From Methylocystis sp. Sn-Cys (lineage in GTDB: Bacteria; Pseudomonadota; Alphaproteobacteria; Rhizobiales; Beijerinckiaceae), in the NCBI RefSeq assembly GCF_016745395.1, contig NZ_JAERVJ010000002.1, positions 248,001 through 312,000 of the forward strand: 64,000 bases of DNA. Reading direction: 5' to 3'. Shown here piece after piece: positions 38,011 to 46,642 of this stretch. Position numbers and translations under genes: made by a program. The notes under the pieces are model-generated. The model saw only the letters and a list, made by a program, of their open reading frames with translations, was not told where the DNA came from and did not search any database. The stretch's first letter is position 1. The number at the start of each line of letters is the position of its first letter.

Positions 38011-38039
38011 ACAGTAAGACCCACCTAAGCCCGCTATAT

Positions 38040-38122
38040 CGTCATTGCGAGGAGCGTAGCGACGAAGCAATCCAGGAGCCACAGCCGCCGCGCTGGATTG
38101 CTTCGCTGCGCTCGCAATGACG
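38040..38122. repeat. palindromic repeat C, copy 4
   Basis: CGTCATTGCGAGGAGCGTAG with the complementary right arm ending TCGCAATGACG, ~83 bp. It lies between the coiled-coil gene and the DUF6111 gene. Confidence 0.88.
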
Positions 38123-38180
38123 GAAAGCGCGACCAAAATGCTAAGAAACAACCGCAATTTTCGATAAAGGCCCCTCGCCC

Positions 38181-38438
38181 ATGTGGCGCATCGCGCTTCA
38201 AACCGCCCTGCTCTTTCTGACGCCCTTTGTGGCCTATGTGGGCTTTCATCTCCTGCAAAGGCGCTGGCCCTTCGTCGCCGAGCTTTGGCACGGGCGCGTG
38301 TTATCGCTGCTGACGATCGCGGGGCTCATAACGGCCATCGCCGGGATGCTGACCCTAGGCCTCACCGGGCGTCAGCAGGGCGCCTATGTCCCGGCCCATG
38401 TCGAAAACGGCAGGCTCGTCCCGGGCCAGTTCCAATGA
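38181..38438 (+). CDS. DUF6111 family small membrane protein
   Basis: An 85-residue protein with two membrane helices (ALQTALLFLTPFVAYVGF and VLSLLTIAGLITAIAGMLTL) and the family tail GAYVPAHVENGRLVPGQF. DUF6111 proteins are encoded immediately before cca in many Rhizobiales, and here the stop overlaps the cca start (ATGA). Function is unknown. Confidence 0.88.
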   Translation: MWRIALQTALLFLTPFVAYVGFHLLQRRWPFVAELWHGRVLSLLTIAGLITAIAGMLTLGLTGRQQGAYVPAHVENGRLVPGQFQ

Positions 38439-39685
38439 AAGGGGTCGAGCGCCTTCTCGACGATCCGCGTCTCGCGACGCTCTTCGCCGCGCTCGCCAAG
38501 ACCGGCGCCGAAACGCGCGTCGTCGGCGGCGCCGTGCGCGATGCGCTCTTTAAGCTCCAACCCCATGAGGTCGACCTCGCCACGACGGCTTTGCCGGAAG
38601 CGGTGCTCAAGGCGGCGCGCGACGCCGGATTGAAGGGCGTGCCGACCGGCATAGAGCATGGCACCGTGACAATCGTCGTCGCCGGCACGCCCTTCGAGGT
38701 GACGACGCTGCGCGAGGACGTCGAGACCGACGGCCGTTACGCCATCGTGCGCTTCGGCGGCGATTTCGAGCAGGACGCCCGGCGTCGCGACTTCACGGTG
38801 AACGCGCTTTCGGTCACGCCCGACGGCAAGCTCCACGATTATACGGGGGGGCTTGCGGACATCGCCGCCAAGCGCATCCGCTTCATCGGCGACGCGGCCA
38901 CGCGCATCCGCGAGGATTATCTGCGCGTCTTGCGTTTCTTCCGCTTCAACGCCTCGCATGGCGAAGGCGGCTTCGACCGGGCGGGGCTCCATGAGTCCAT
39001 CATCGCCCGCGAAAATCTCGCGCGACTCTCGCGCGAGCGCATCCGCGCCGAGATCATCAAGCTTCTCCCGGCGCGGCGCGCGCCCGAGGTCATGGGCGCC
39101 ATGTCCCATGCCGGGATCATCGAGGTGCTGCTGGGCATGGGCTATCCGGCGCGGCTCGCCCGGCTTGCCGCCTTCGAGGCGGCGCGCGGCAAGAAGCCCG
39201 ACGCGGTGCTGCGCCTCGCCGCCTTTTCCGTGCTGACGGTGGAAGACGCCGACCGCCTGCGCGCGCGGCTGCGGCTCTCGAATGACGAACACGTCCGGCT
39301 GGTAGCCGCCGCGAAGGCGCTGTCGGCCTTGCATGGGATCGACCAGCCGCCGCCGGTCTCGCATCTGCGCGAGATGCTTTTTCTGGTCGGCGGCCGGGCG
39401 GCGGGGGATGCGCTGGCGCTGGCTTTCACCGAGAGCCGCGCCGAGCCCGACGATGGAGATTGGCTAGAGGCGGCGAAATATCTCGACGAGACGCCCGCCC
39501 CCGCGTTTCCCATTACGGGCGCAGACCTCATCGCCCGCGGCGTCGCCCCGGGGCGCGAGCTCGGCGCGACGTTGAAGGCGCTGCAGGCGGAGTGGATAAG
39601 GGCGGGATTTCCACGCGATCCAGCGGTTGTGTTACGCCTGCTGGAGGAAGCCGGGGAGCCAGACTCGGCGCGAGGGCGGCAATGA
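38435..39685 (+). CDS. cca: CCA tRNA nucleotidyltransferase / poly(A) polymerase family
   Basis: A 416-residue class II nucleotidyltransferase that adds or repairs the CCA end of tRNA. The head domain has RVVGGAVRDALFKLQPHEVD, giving the G-G-x-V-R-D and catalytic E/D-x-D elements. These are followed by RRDFTVNALS, YTGGLADIAAKRIRFIGDA and EDYLRVLRFFRFNA. The rest is helical. The ATG at 38435 is coupled to the DUF6111 stop. The assignment to CCA-adding rather than poly(A) polymerase rests on the Rhizobiales gene order. Confidence 0.94.
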   Translation: MKGVERLLDDPRLATLFAALAKTGAETRVVGGAVRDALFKLQPHEVDLATTALPEAVLKAARDAGLKGVPTGIEHGTVTIVVAGTPFEVTTLREDVETDGRYAIVRFGGDFEQDARRRDFTVNALSVTPDGKLHDYTGGLADIAAKRIRFIGDAATRIREDYLRVLRFFRFNASHGEGGFDRAGLHESIIARENLARLSRERIRAEIIKLLPARRAPEVMGAMSHAGIIEVLLGMGYPARLARLAAFEAARGKKPDAVLRLAAFSVLTVEDADRLRARLRLSNDEHVRLVAAAKALSALHGIDQPPPVSHLREMLFLVGGRAAGDALALAFTESRAEPDDGDWLEAAKYLDETPAPAFPITGADLIARGVAPGRELGATLKALQAEWIRAGFPRDPAVVLRLLEEAGEPDSARGRQ

Positions 39686-39706
39686 GGGCGCGCTCCCGTC
39701 GCGCCC

Positions 39707-39953
39707 GGACCGCGAGCCTTCAGGCTCGCTAAGTTAGTTGACAAATTTCCGAGGCGGCCTCGTCCTTCGAGACGCGAGCTTCGCTCGCCCTCAGGATGAG
39801 GCCTAAGTGTTTGACGGAGAATTAGAAGCCCCTCATGCTGAGGAGCCTGCGCAGCAGGCGTCTCGAAGCACGAGGGGCGTCACTGCCACTTTGTCAGCAT
39901 CTGAGCGAGCCTTCAGGCTCGCCAGAATCTGCGCGCCTGAAGGCGCGCGGTCC
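39707..39953. repeat. palindromic repeat B, copy 3, interrupted by repeat E
   Basis: The left part GGACCGCGAGCCTTCAGGCT (39707-39729 region) and the right part beginning GCGAGCCTTCAGGCTCGC (39904) and ending GCGCGCGGTCC (39953) form one family B element, with the arm GAGCCTTCAGGCTC present on both sides of the family E insert. Confidence 0.75.
39739..39896. repeat. MITE-like repeat E, copy 2 (158 bp)
   Basis: TGACAAA / TTTGTCA ends and the same interior as the copy at 26952-27109, with identical length. It sits inside a family B repeat, so it arrived after that repeat. Confidence 0.8.
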
Positions 39954-40083
39954 TAATCCCAGCGCACCAACGCACTCAAAGCTCGGACTTCTCCCCCCGA
40001 ATGAACAGGCGGCAAGAGTTCTGCGTCCGGCCGGAAAAATTTGCCGCGCTCGCCCCGAGAGAAGTCATATTCATCCCTAGCCG

Positions 40084-41160
40084 TCACCTCACCCCCTCCG
40101 CCGCCGCCAGCCGCTCGAAAATCCCCAGCACCATCGCCCGCTTGTCGAAATTGAACACCTCGGTCTCGCGGGCGAGGTCTCTTATCTCGTCCCAGGCGCG
40201 GGCGTAGCCGATCAGCCGCGCGGCTGGCGCGCCGTTTTGCGAGAGCGCCCGCACGCGGGAATCGAGGTGGCGCTCCAAAGCGCGCATGAAAGTCTCGTAG
40301 GCCGCTTCATTGTCGCGGCCGGTGAGTTTGTCGGCGAGAAAATGCACGCCCAGCCAATCGACCTGCGGCAGGCGTTGCAGCAGCCGCGCGACGCTCGTGT
40401 CGAAAACCATGGCGTCGCCGCCCAGAAGCCGCAGCGTCTCGCGCACCGAGCCTTCCGCACGGGCGGCGGCGGCCGCGATGTCGGCTTTGGGCGCATCGGT
40501 CCAGGGCGCGCCCAGCGCCTCCACCGCCGCGACGGTTTCCTCCTGCGTCAGCGCGGAGAGCATCAGTTTGCGGCAGCGCGAGCGGATCGTCGGCAAAATG
40601 CGGCCCGGCTGATGCGCGACGAGCAAAAACAGCGAGCGCTCCGGCGGCTCCTCGATGAGCTTCAGAAGCGCGTTGGCGGCGCTGCGGTTCAGATCATCGG
40701 CGCAGTCGATGATGGCGACGCGCCAGCCGCCCGTGCCCGAGCCCTGATGGAAGGATCGCGTGATGTCGCGGACGTCGTCGACGCGGATCTCGGTGAAATG
40801 CTTCTTGGTCTTTTCGTTCCACTCGCGCCGCAACAGGAAGATGTCGGCGAGCGCCATGGTCGCCACGCGCCGCGCGGCCGGGTGATCGGCCGGCACGTCG
40901 AGGCTACGGGCGCCCTGCGCCTCAGCGGCAGCCGGGTCCGGATGGGCGAGCAGGAAGCGCGCAAAGCGCCAGGCGAGCGTCGCCTTTCCGACGCCCTCCG
41001 GGCCGCCGATGATCCAGGCTTGCGCGAGACGGTTGCTCAGATAGGCGTCGAGCAGGTCCTGCTCGGCGCGCGCATGGCCGAAGAGCGCCAGCGTTTCGCG
41101 CGGATGCGGCGCGTCGTCGAAACGATCGCTTTCGGGCGTCCCCGCCGGCTCCTTGCTCAT
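40084..41160 (-). CDS. holB: DNA polymerase III subunit delta'
   Basis: A 358-residue clamp-loader subunit. It has ALFGHARAEQDLLDAYLSNR, a P-loop GGPEGVGKATLAWRFARFLL and IIDCADDLNRSAANALLKLI, with LIEEPPERSLFLLVAHQPGR and the arginine-rich TIRSRCRKLML. The C-terminal collar region is consistent with delta'. The start overlaps the tmk stop (ATGA), an order (tmk-holB) common in alphaproteobacteria. It likely ends the dac-tmk-holB operon. Confidence 0.94.
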   Translation of the reverse strand: MSKEPAGTPESDRFDDAPHPRETLALFGHARAEQDLLDAYLSNRLAQAWIIGGPEGVGKATLAWRFARFLLAHPDPAAAEAQGARSLDVPADHPAARRVATMALADIFLLRREWNEKTKKHFTEIRVDDVRDITRSFHQGSGTGGWRVAIIDCADDLNRSAANALLKLIEEPPERSLFLLVAHQPGRILPTIRSRCRKLMLSALTQEETVAAVEALGAPWTDAPKADIAAAAARAEGSVRETLRLLGGDAMVFDTSVARLLQRLPQVDWLGVHFLADKLTGRDNEAAYETFMRALERHLDSRVRALSQNGAPAARLIGYARAWDEIRDLARETEVFNFDKRAMVLGIFERLAAAEGVR

Positions 41161-41828
41161 TGAGCGGCGTGGGCCTGCGCTTCGAGGAAGCGGGCGTCGA
41201 CGAGCTGGCGTATGGCGCGCGCCACCTCATCGGCCGGCAAAGCGGCGTTGACGACGCAGCAGCGCTCGGGCTCGTCGGCGGCGATGTCCAGGAAAGCGCG
41301 GCGCAATCCCTCGTGAAACCCGTCATCCTCCGCCTCGAAGCGGTCGACGCGCAGGCCCGCGGCCTCGCGCCTGATCGCCGCACGGGCGAGGCCTTCCTCC
41401 GGCGCCAGATCGAGAATGACGGTAAGGTCGGGTTTCAACTCTCCCACCGCCGCCTTTTCCAACAAAGACAAAACCTGCCGCTCAACGCCGCCGCGCGCGC
41501 CCTGATAGGCGCGGGTCGAATCAGCGAAACGATCGCACAGCACCCAGGCCCCCCGCGACAGCGCGGGCGCAATCAGCCGATCGACATGGTCGATGCGCGC
41601 GGCGGCGAACAGCGCGGCCTCGGCCAGCGTCCCCAAGGGCGCGGCGCGTCCCGAGAGCAATATTTGTCGCAGGGTCTCGGCCTTGGGCGTGCCGCCGGGT
41701 TCGCGCGTGGTCACGGTTTCGATCCCGCAGCCGCGCAAATGCTCGGCGAGGCGCGTGAGCTGCGTCGATTTGCCGACGCCCTCCCCGCCTTCGAATGTAA
41801 TGAACCGGCCTTTTTCGGCGCCCGTCAT
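41157..41828 (-). CDS. tmk: thymidylate kinase
   Basis: A 223-residue kinase that phosphorylates dTMP to dTDP. It has P-loop FEGGEGVGKSTQ, the DR motif TTREPGGTPKAETLR, the dTMP-binding CDRFADSTRAYQGARGG and a LAPEEGLARAAIR lid region. The start overlaps the stop of the carboxypeptidase gene and its stop overlaps the holB start, both as ATGA, so the three genes are translationally coupled. Confidence 0.97.
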   Translation of the reverse strand: MTGAEKGRFITFEGGEGVGKSTQLTRLAEHLRGCGIETVTTREPGGTPKAETLRQILLSGRAAPLGTLAEAALFAAARIDHVDRLIAPALSRGAWVLCDRFADSTRAYQGARGGVERQVLSLLEKAAVGELKPDLTVILDLAPEEGLARAAIRREAAGLRVDRFEAEDDGFHEGLRRAFLDIAADEPERCCVVNAALPADEVARAIRQLVDARFLEAQAHAAQ

Positions 41829-43006
41829 TTCCTGGCCGACAGCTTCTCGTGAATCTTGCCCGCAGCATACTCGTAAACCGCGTCGAATGCGCGGCCGGGC
41901 AGCGACCCTTGATCGATCGCCTCCGCCGCTTCGAGCGGCTGCTCCAGAATCACGGTCGCGCCGCGCTTGATTTCCAGCTTGCCGATCCTTTGCCCGGCTT
42001 CGACAGGCGCAATCACCGGCCCCTCATAGACGATTTTGCCCGAAAGCTTTTCGCTGGAGCTGCGCGGCAGCAGAACTTTCACGTCGGTCTTCGACACCAG
42101 CTCGATCGACCCTTTCGTCCCGCCGTAAACCTGCGCCGGTCCGACCGGCTCGCCGGCCTTGAACAGATCCTTCGCCTCGAAGTTGCGGAAGCCCCATTGG
42201 AGAAGCTTACGCGCTTCCTCGGCGCGCTCCTTGGCGGTCTTGGCGCCATAGACGGCGACGATGAGGCGGCGGCCGTCCTCGACGGCCGATCCAACCAGGC
42301 CAAAGTCGTTCTTCTCGATATTGCCCGTCTTCAGTCCGTCGGCGCCGATGCTCATCGTCAGCAGCGGGTTGCGGTTCTGCTGGCGGATGTTGTTCCAGGT
42401 GAACTCCTTCTCGCCGAAATATTTGTAATAATCCGGGTAGGTCTTGATGACATACAGGGCGAGCTTGGCCATCTCGCGGGCGGTGACTTTCTGATCGTCG
42501 CTCGCCTTGCCCCAGGGATTGCCGAAACGGGATTTCACGAGGCCCAGCTCCGCCGCGCGCTTGTTCATGCGCATGACGAAAGCTTCCTCATTGCCCGCGA
42601 CGCCTTCCGCCAGCACGAGCGCGGCGTCATTGCCAGAGTCGACGACGAGCCCACGGAGCAGATTCTCGACGCTCGCGCGGCTATTGACCTTCAAAAACAT
42701 GGCCGAGCCGCCGGCCGGCGCGCCGCCGTTGCGCCAGGCGTATTCGGAGACCTGCATTTCGTCGCCGAGCCTCAGGCGCCCTTCGGTCAGCTCATGGAAA
42801 ATCATCTCGGCGGTGAGGATTTTGACCGTCGAGGCGGGCGTCACATAGTCGTCGGCGCCCTTCTCGAACAGGACGGTGTTGGTGTCCGCGTCTATGAGGA
42901 TCGCTTGCGGGGCGCTGGTTTGAAAAGGCTGCGCCCAGGCGGCCGAAACGGCGCCGGCCAATAGAAAAAAGATCGCGATCAGCAGTCTGAATGGGCGTAT
43001 GAGCAA
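41825..43006 (-). CDS. D-alanyl-D-alanine carboxypeptidase (PBP5/6-like)
   Basis: A 393-residue exported class C penicillin-binding protein that trims the pentapeptide of peptidoglycan. It has a signal peptide (ends AAWA, ~25), and the S-x-x-K active site STVK at S59/K62, SGN at 124-126 and KTG at 226-228 (LKTGNIEKND). A C-terminal beta domain and an amphipathic membrane-anchoring tail (AFDAVYEYAAGKIHEKLSA) follow. The active-site context PASTVKILT differs slightly from the common PASLTKIMT. It heads the dac-tmk-holB operon; the 107-bp gap to rlpA separates it from that gene. Confidence 0.95.
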   Translation of the reverse strand: MLIRPFRLLIAIFFLLAGAVSAAWAQPFQTSAPQAILIDADTNTVLFEKGADDYVTPASTVKILTAEMIFHELTEGRLRLGDEMQVSEYAWRNGGAPAGGSAMFLKVNSRASVENLLRGLVVDSGNDAALVLAEGVAGNEEAFVMRMNKRAAELGLVKSRFGNPWGKASDDQKVTAREMAKLALYVIKTYPDYYKYFGEKEFTWNNIRQQNRNPLLTMSIGADGLKTGNIEKNDFGLVGSAVEDGRRLIVAVYGAKTAKERAEEARKLLQWGFRNFEAKDLFKAGEPVGPAQVYGGTKGSIELVSKTDVKVLLPRSSSEKLSGKIVYEGPVIAPVEAGQRIGKLEIKRGATVILEQPLEAAEAIDQGSLPGRAFDAVYEYAAGKIHEKLSARK

Positions 43007-43113
43007 CGCTCCCTCCGCTCACAAAAATGTCGCAGCGGCTGCGCGACGCAAGGCGGAGAATGATCCTTCGATCTCTAAAAAGCAACGCGAGCAGCGTACT
43101 TAGCCATCGCGGC

Positions 43114-44187
43114 TCAGTTCAGGGCCTGGCGCATCGGCGGCACGGGAGCTAAGGCATGATCGCGGCTGAAGGAGGCCGGCCGCACGGGCGGCAGGGGCGC
43201 GGCCTGGAAGGCTTTCATCCTGTCCTCCGAGGGAGCCGCTGTTTTGACCCCATGAATGGAGGATACCGAACCGCCGTCCGTCAGATTCGGCGCGCCTTGG
43301 GCGTCGCTCGCAGATTGTTCGTATCGTGACGCCGTCTGTGTTTCGGGCAGCGGCTCCGGACGGGCGTCCGGGGCATAAGCCATCATCTCCGCACTTTCCC
43401 CGGTCGCAGGAGAGACAGGGGCGTCATTGACGACCGGACGGACTGGCTCCGGCTCGCGTTGAACGAGCGCCGCTGAACGAACCTGCTCCTGCTTCGAGGC
43501 GACCATGATCGGAGCGCCGCCATCGAGCGTGGCCGGCTGCCTGTCGTCGCGCAGCGTGGCGAGGAGCCGCGCGTCGTCGTCGCCGGCGAGATCGGCCTTG
43601 CCGACCCATTCCACCTTTACCCGCGCCGTGCCGACCGAGCGGAAATCGAGCGCCTCGGCGACGCGTTGCGAAACATCCATGACGCGGCCGCCATGATAGG
43701 GACCGCGATCGTTCACGCGCACCACGATCGAGCGCATGTTCTTGAGATTGGTGACGCGGGCGTAGCTCGGCAGCGGCATGGTCGGATGGGCGGCCGAGAT
43801 CGATTCGCGGTCGAAGACCTCGCCATTGGCCGTGCGGCGGCCGTGAAAGTCCGAGCCATACCAGGAGGCCGTGCCGACGGCGGCCAAGGGCCTTTCGCTC
43901 GGATAATAAGTCTGGCCGGCGATCTTATAGGGCTTGCCGACCATATAATTGCCGCCGCCTTTCGGAACCTCCTCGCCATCCGCAACGACTCGCGGGCTCG
44001 GCCGGACCCCGTAGCGGGGATCGACGCCGCTCGAACCGACGCCGCCGGCGTAGCGCGGCGAGCTGGTGGAGGAGCAGCCAGCCAGGGCCGCGAGTGAGAG
44101 CAGGAGAAGCGATCTGCGCAGGGAGCCGACTGTCGGCTGGAACTTCGTCAACAAACGCCCATGCTCCCGAAACGCGGTAGATCGCAT
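43114..44187 (-). CDS. rlpA: RlpA-type septal ring lytic transglycosylase lipoprotein
   Basis: A 357-residue lipoprotein. The lipobox LAALAGC follows an Arg-rich and hydrophobic leader. The double-psi beta-barrel RlpA domain has AVGTASWYGSDFHGRRTANG, VFDRESISAAHPTMPLPSYA and VVRVNDRGPYHGGRVMDVSQ. RlpA cleaves denuded glycan strands. The usual C-terminal SPOR domain is not visible; the tail is instead low-complexity and Pro/Ala-rich. The ATG at 44187 has AAGGA about 8 bases upstream. The 295 bases to recJ hold no recognised gene. Confidence 0.9.
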   Translation of the reverse strand: MRSTAFREHGRLLTKFQPTVGSLRRSLLLLSLAALAGCSSTSSPRYAGGVGSSGVDPRYGVRPSPRVVADGEEVPKGGGNYMVGKPYKIAGQTYYPSERPLAAVGTASWYGSDFHGRRTANGEVFDRESISAAHPTMPLPSYARVTNLKNMRSIVVRVNDRGPYHGGRVMDVSQRVAEALDFRSVGTARVKVEWVGKADLAGDDDARLLATLRDDRQPATLDGGAPIMVASKQEQVRSAALVQREPEPVRPVVNDAPVSPATGESAEMMAYAPDARPEPLPETQTASRYEQSASDAQGAPNLTDGGSVSSIHGVKTAAPSEDRMKAFQAAPLPPVRPASFSRDHALAPVPPMRQALN

Positions 44188-44482
44188 TGGAACGGTCCTT
44201 CCCGGGAGCGACGGCGGGCAGCCGCGTCTCCCGACTGATCGCCCCTTCGACAGCGCCCGCAGGCGTTTCTCGAAACGGCGCGCATGACGTTGATTCGCCA
44301 TACGTTGCGATCGTCGGGAGTTTCTCCCTTAAATTTGAACTTGCCGTTAACGACAAGATTGCGCGGCGGCGAGTTGGGGGCGGGATCGGGGCGAAATTGG
44401 GGCCACGCACACTTGCGGGCCCCTCCCTGTCTGTTTTGAGACAGGCTGTGGCGGCGAAGCCACACCTCGGCCGGACTCCCAC

Positions 44483-46276
44483 TTATGCTCTGGCGACGTC
44501 GATTATTCGGGTCTCGACCCGTTCCACGCCCCGGAATTGATTGGGCGACAGCCGGCCGGCGACATGGAAAAGCTCCCCCCGCCCCCGCAACAGCGCGTCG
44601 CCCAGCGGCGAGCCGACGACCCGGAAAGCGATAGCGTCGACCGCGACGCCGTCGCCCGAGCGCAGTCTGGCGCGAATATGGTTCTCTCCGACGATCGCCG
44701 CGTCGACCAGCCGCTGTTCGGCAAGGGCGAAAACTGGCTCTGGATTGCCCTGCCCGAATGGGCCGGCGCGCTCCACCCTCCGCAAGAGGTCGAGGCTGAC
44801 GCCCCGCCCCGCGATGACGCCGTCGATGACGAGAGCGTCGGCGCCGCGCGCCGCGTCGACGGCGTCAGCGAGAGCGTCGTTTAAAAAGGCGCGGAAATCG
44901 TCTAGTTTGTCTTTGAGAAGCGTGACCCCGGCCGCCATGGCGTGGCCGCCGCCTTTGATGGCGAGACCGAGATCGACGGCGCGGCGAACCGTCTTGCCGA
45001 TGTCGACGCCATTTAAGCTTCTACCTGAGCCTGATCCCGTTTCGCCATTAAGAGCAAAGGCGAATGAGGGGATGTTGAAGCGCTCCTTCAAGCGCGCCGC
45101 AACTAGGCCCACGACGCCCGGATGCCAGTCCGATCCCTCGACAACGAGACAGCTCAGCCGATTCGACTTGTGGAATTGCAGCTCGGCCTGGGCGATCGCC
45201 TCCTCCAGCGCCTGCTTTTCGATGCCCTGACGCTCGGCGTTCAACCGGTCCAGCTCGCGCGCGATACGCGCCGCCTCGATCGTGTCGGAGAGGGTCAAAA
45301 GCCGCGCGCCGAGTCCGGCGTCGCCGATGCGGCCGCCGGCGTTGATCCTCGGACCGAGCGCGAAGCCGAGGTGATAGGCGCGCGGGGGACCATCCATTCG
45401 AGCGGCGTCCATCAGCGCCGCGAGACCGGGGCGGGCGCGGTTGCGCATGACCTGAAGGCCCTTTGCGACAAAAGCCCTGTTCAAGCCCGAAAGCGGCGCG
45501 ACGTCCGCCACGGTCGCCAGCGCGACGAGATCGAGCGCCGCGAGAAGATCGGGCGCGGGGCGCGCCGCGCCCCACCAGCCGCGCCCGCGCAGGAGCCGGG
45601 AGAGGCCGGCCAGGGCGAGAAACACCACGCCCGCCGCGCACAGCCCCCCTTGTGCGGAGAGGTCATCCTGCCGGTTGGGGTTCACGACGATGGCCTGCGG
45701 CAAGTCCGGCGGCGCCTGATGGTGGTCGAGGACGATCACGTCGAGGCCAAGCGCGCGAGCCACCTGGAAGGGCTCATGCGAGACCGTGCCGCAATCGACC
45801 GTGACGAGCAGCGTCGCGCCACGTTCGGCGAGCGCGCGGATGGCCTCGGCGTTCGGCCCATAGCCCTCGAAGATGCGGTCGGGGATGTGGAGGAAGGGCT
45901 CCGGCGCGCCGGCGGCGCGCCAATAATCGATGAGCAAAGCCGAGGAACAGGCGCCGTCGACGTCGTAATCGCCGAAAATGGCGATCTGCTCCCCCGTCTC
46001 TATGGCGCGGGCCATGCGCTCGATGGCCGCGTCCATCTCGGTCAGCGTGGAGGGGTCCGGCATCAGATCCCGCAAGCTCGGGTCGAGATAGCGGGCCGCG
46101 TCGGCCACCCCGACGCCGCGGCCGGCGAGAATCCGCGCGAGGAGGTTGTCGAGGCCCTCTGCCTGCGCCAGGGCGAGCGCCATCGCCTCGCCCGCGGGAT
46201 CGAGCCGCGCCCGCCACGGCCGGCCGAGAATCGAGCGCTCGACGCCGAGGAAGGCGGGCGCAACTGTTTGGGACAT
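44483..46276 (-). CDS. recJ: single-stranded-DNA exonuclease RecJ
   Basis: A 597-residue 5'-3' exonuclease used in recombination and mismatch or base-excision repair. The DHH-family motifs are present: IFGDYDVDGACSSALL, TVDCGT and LDHHQAP, followed by NPNRQDD and the DHHA1 part KGGGHAMAAGVTL. The C-terminal OB region includes GPFGQGNPEPVFA. The ATG at 46276 starts MSQTVAPAFLG; longer readings lack family support. It is transcribed divergently from the chemoreceptor. Confidence 0.96.
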   Translation of the reverse strand: MSQTVAPAFLGVERSILGRPWRARLDPAGEAMALALAQAEGLDNLLARILAGRGVGVADAARYLDPSLRDLMPDPSTLTEMDAAIERMARAIETGEQIAIFGDYDVDGACSSALLIDYWRAAGAPEPFLHIPDRIFEGYGPNAEAIRALAERGATLLVTVDCGTVSHEPFQVARALGLDVIVLDHHQAPPDLPQAIVVNPNRQDDLSAQGGLCAAGVVFLALAGLSRLLRGRGWWGAARPAPDLLAALDLVALATVADVAPLSGLNRAFVAKGLQVMRNRARPGLAALMDAARMDGPPRAYHLGFALGPRINAGGRIGDAGLGARLLTLSDTIEAARIARELDRLNAERQGIEKQALEEAIAQAELQFHKSNRLSCLVVEGSDWHPGVVGLVAARLKERFNIPSFAFALNGETGSGSGRSLNGVDIGKTVRRAVDLGLAIKGGGHAMAAGVTLLKDKLDDFRAFLNDALADAVDAARGADALVIDGVIAGRGVSLDLLRRVERAGPFGQGNPEPVFALAEQRLVDAAIVGENHIRARLRSGDGVAVDAIAFRVVGSPLGDALLRGRGELFHVAGRLSPNQFRGVERVETRIIDVARA

Positions 46277-46642
46277 ATTGCCGTCTTGTTGAAATGAGTT
46301 CGACGCTTGCCTGTGCAAAGGCCAAGGCCAGTCTAACCTCATGGCGGCGCTTTTGCAGCTTTTGGCCAAAAAGCCAAGCTTTTGTTGCGCTTTTGCCAGA
46401 TGCCGCCTTAGGGTTTTCTCAATCTTCCTGCTTCAAATTGTCGCAAGTCCGAGTTGGAGTTCCGACGCATTTTTACGCGGCGATGACCGACCTCCAAAGG
46501 CATGACGCCGCCTCGCAATAGCCCTGAATGACATCCGGGCCGAAAAAGCCCCGCGCACCGATCGTCTCACAACGTCGTCGCGCTTCCCTGCGCTTGTTTG
46601 CGGCCGTTCCGCCGACGCAAACGTCCCTTTGCGAGCCAAAAA
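46277..46642. other. recJ-chemoreceptor divergent intergenic region, no gene seen
   Basis: These 366 bases contain no credible coding sequence or repeat of the families above. A GC-poor part (about 46310-46460, with several TTTTG runs) may hold the promoters of recJ and the chemoreceptor. No specific site could be assigned. Confidence 0.55.

Larger units (their letters stand above)
39686..40083. other. cca-holB intergenic region made of nested repeats
   Basis: These 398 bases contain no gene. They hold a family B repeat split by a 158-bp family E element, followed by about 130 bases with no recognised structure. The genes on either side are convergent. Confidence 0.65.

Noticed and set aside
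40001-40207. Short plus-strand frame downstream of the repeats before holB
   Set aside because: Overlaps the end of holB on the other strand and lacks a ribosome-binding site or family.
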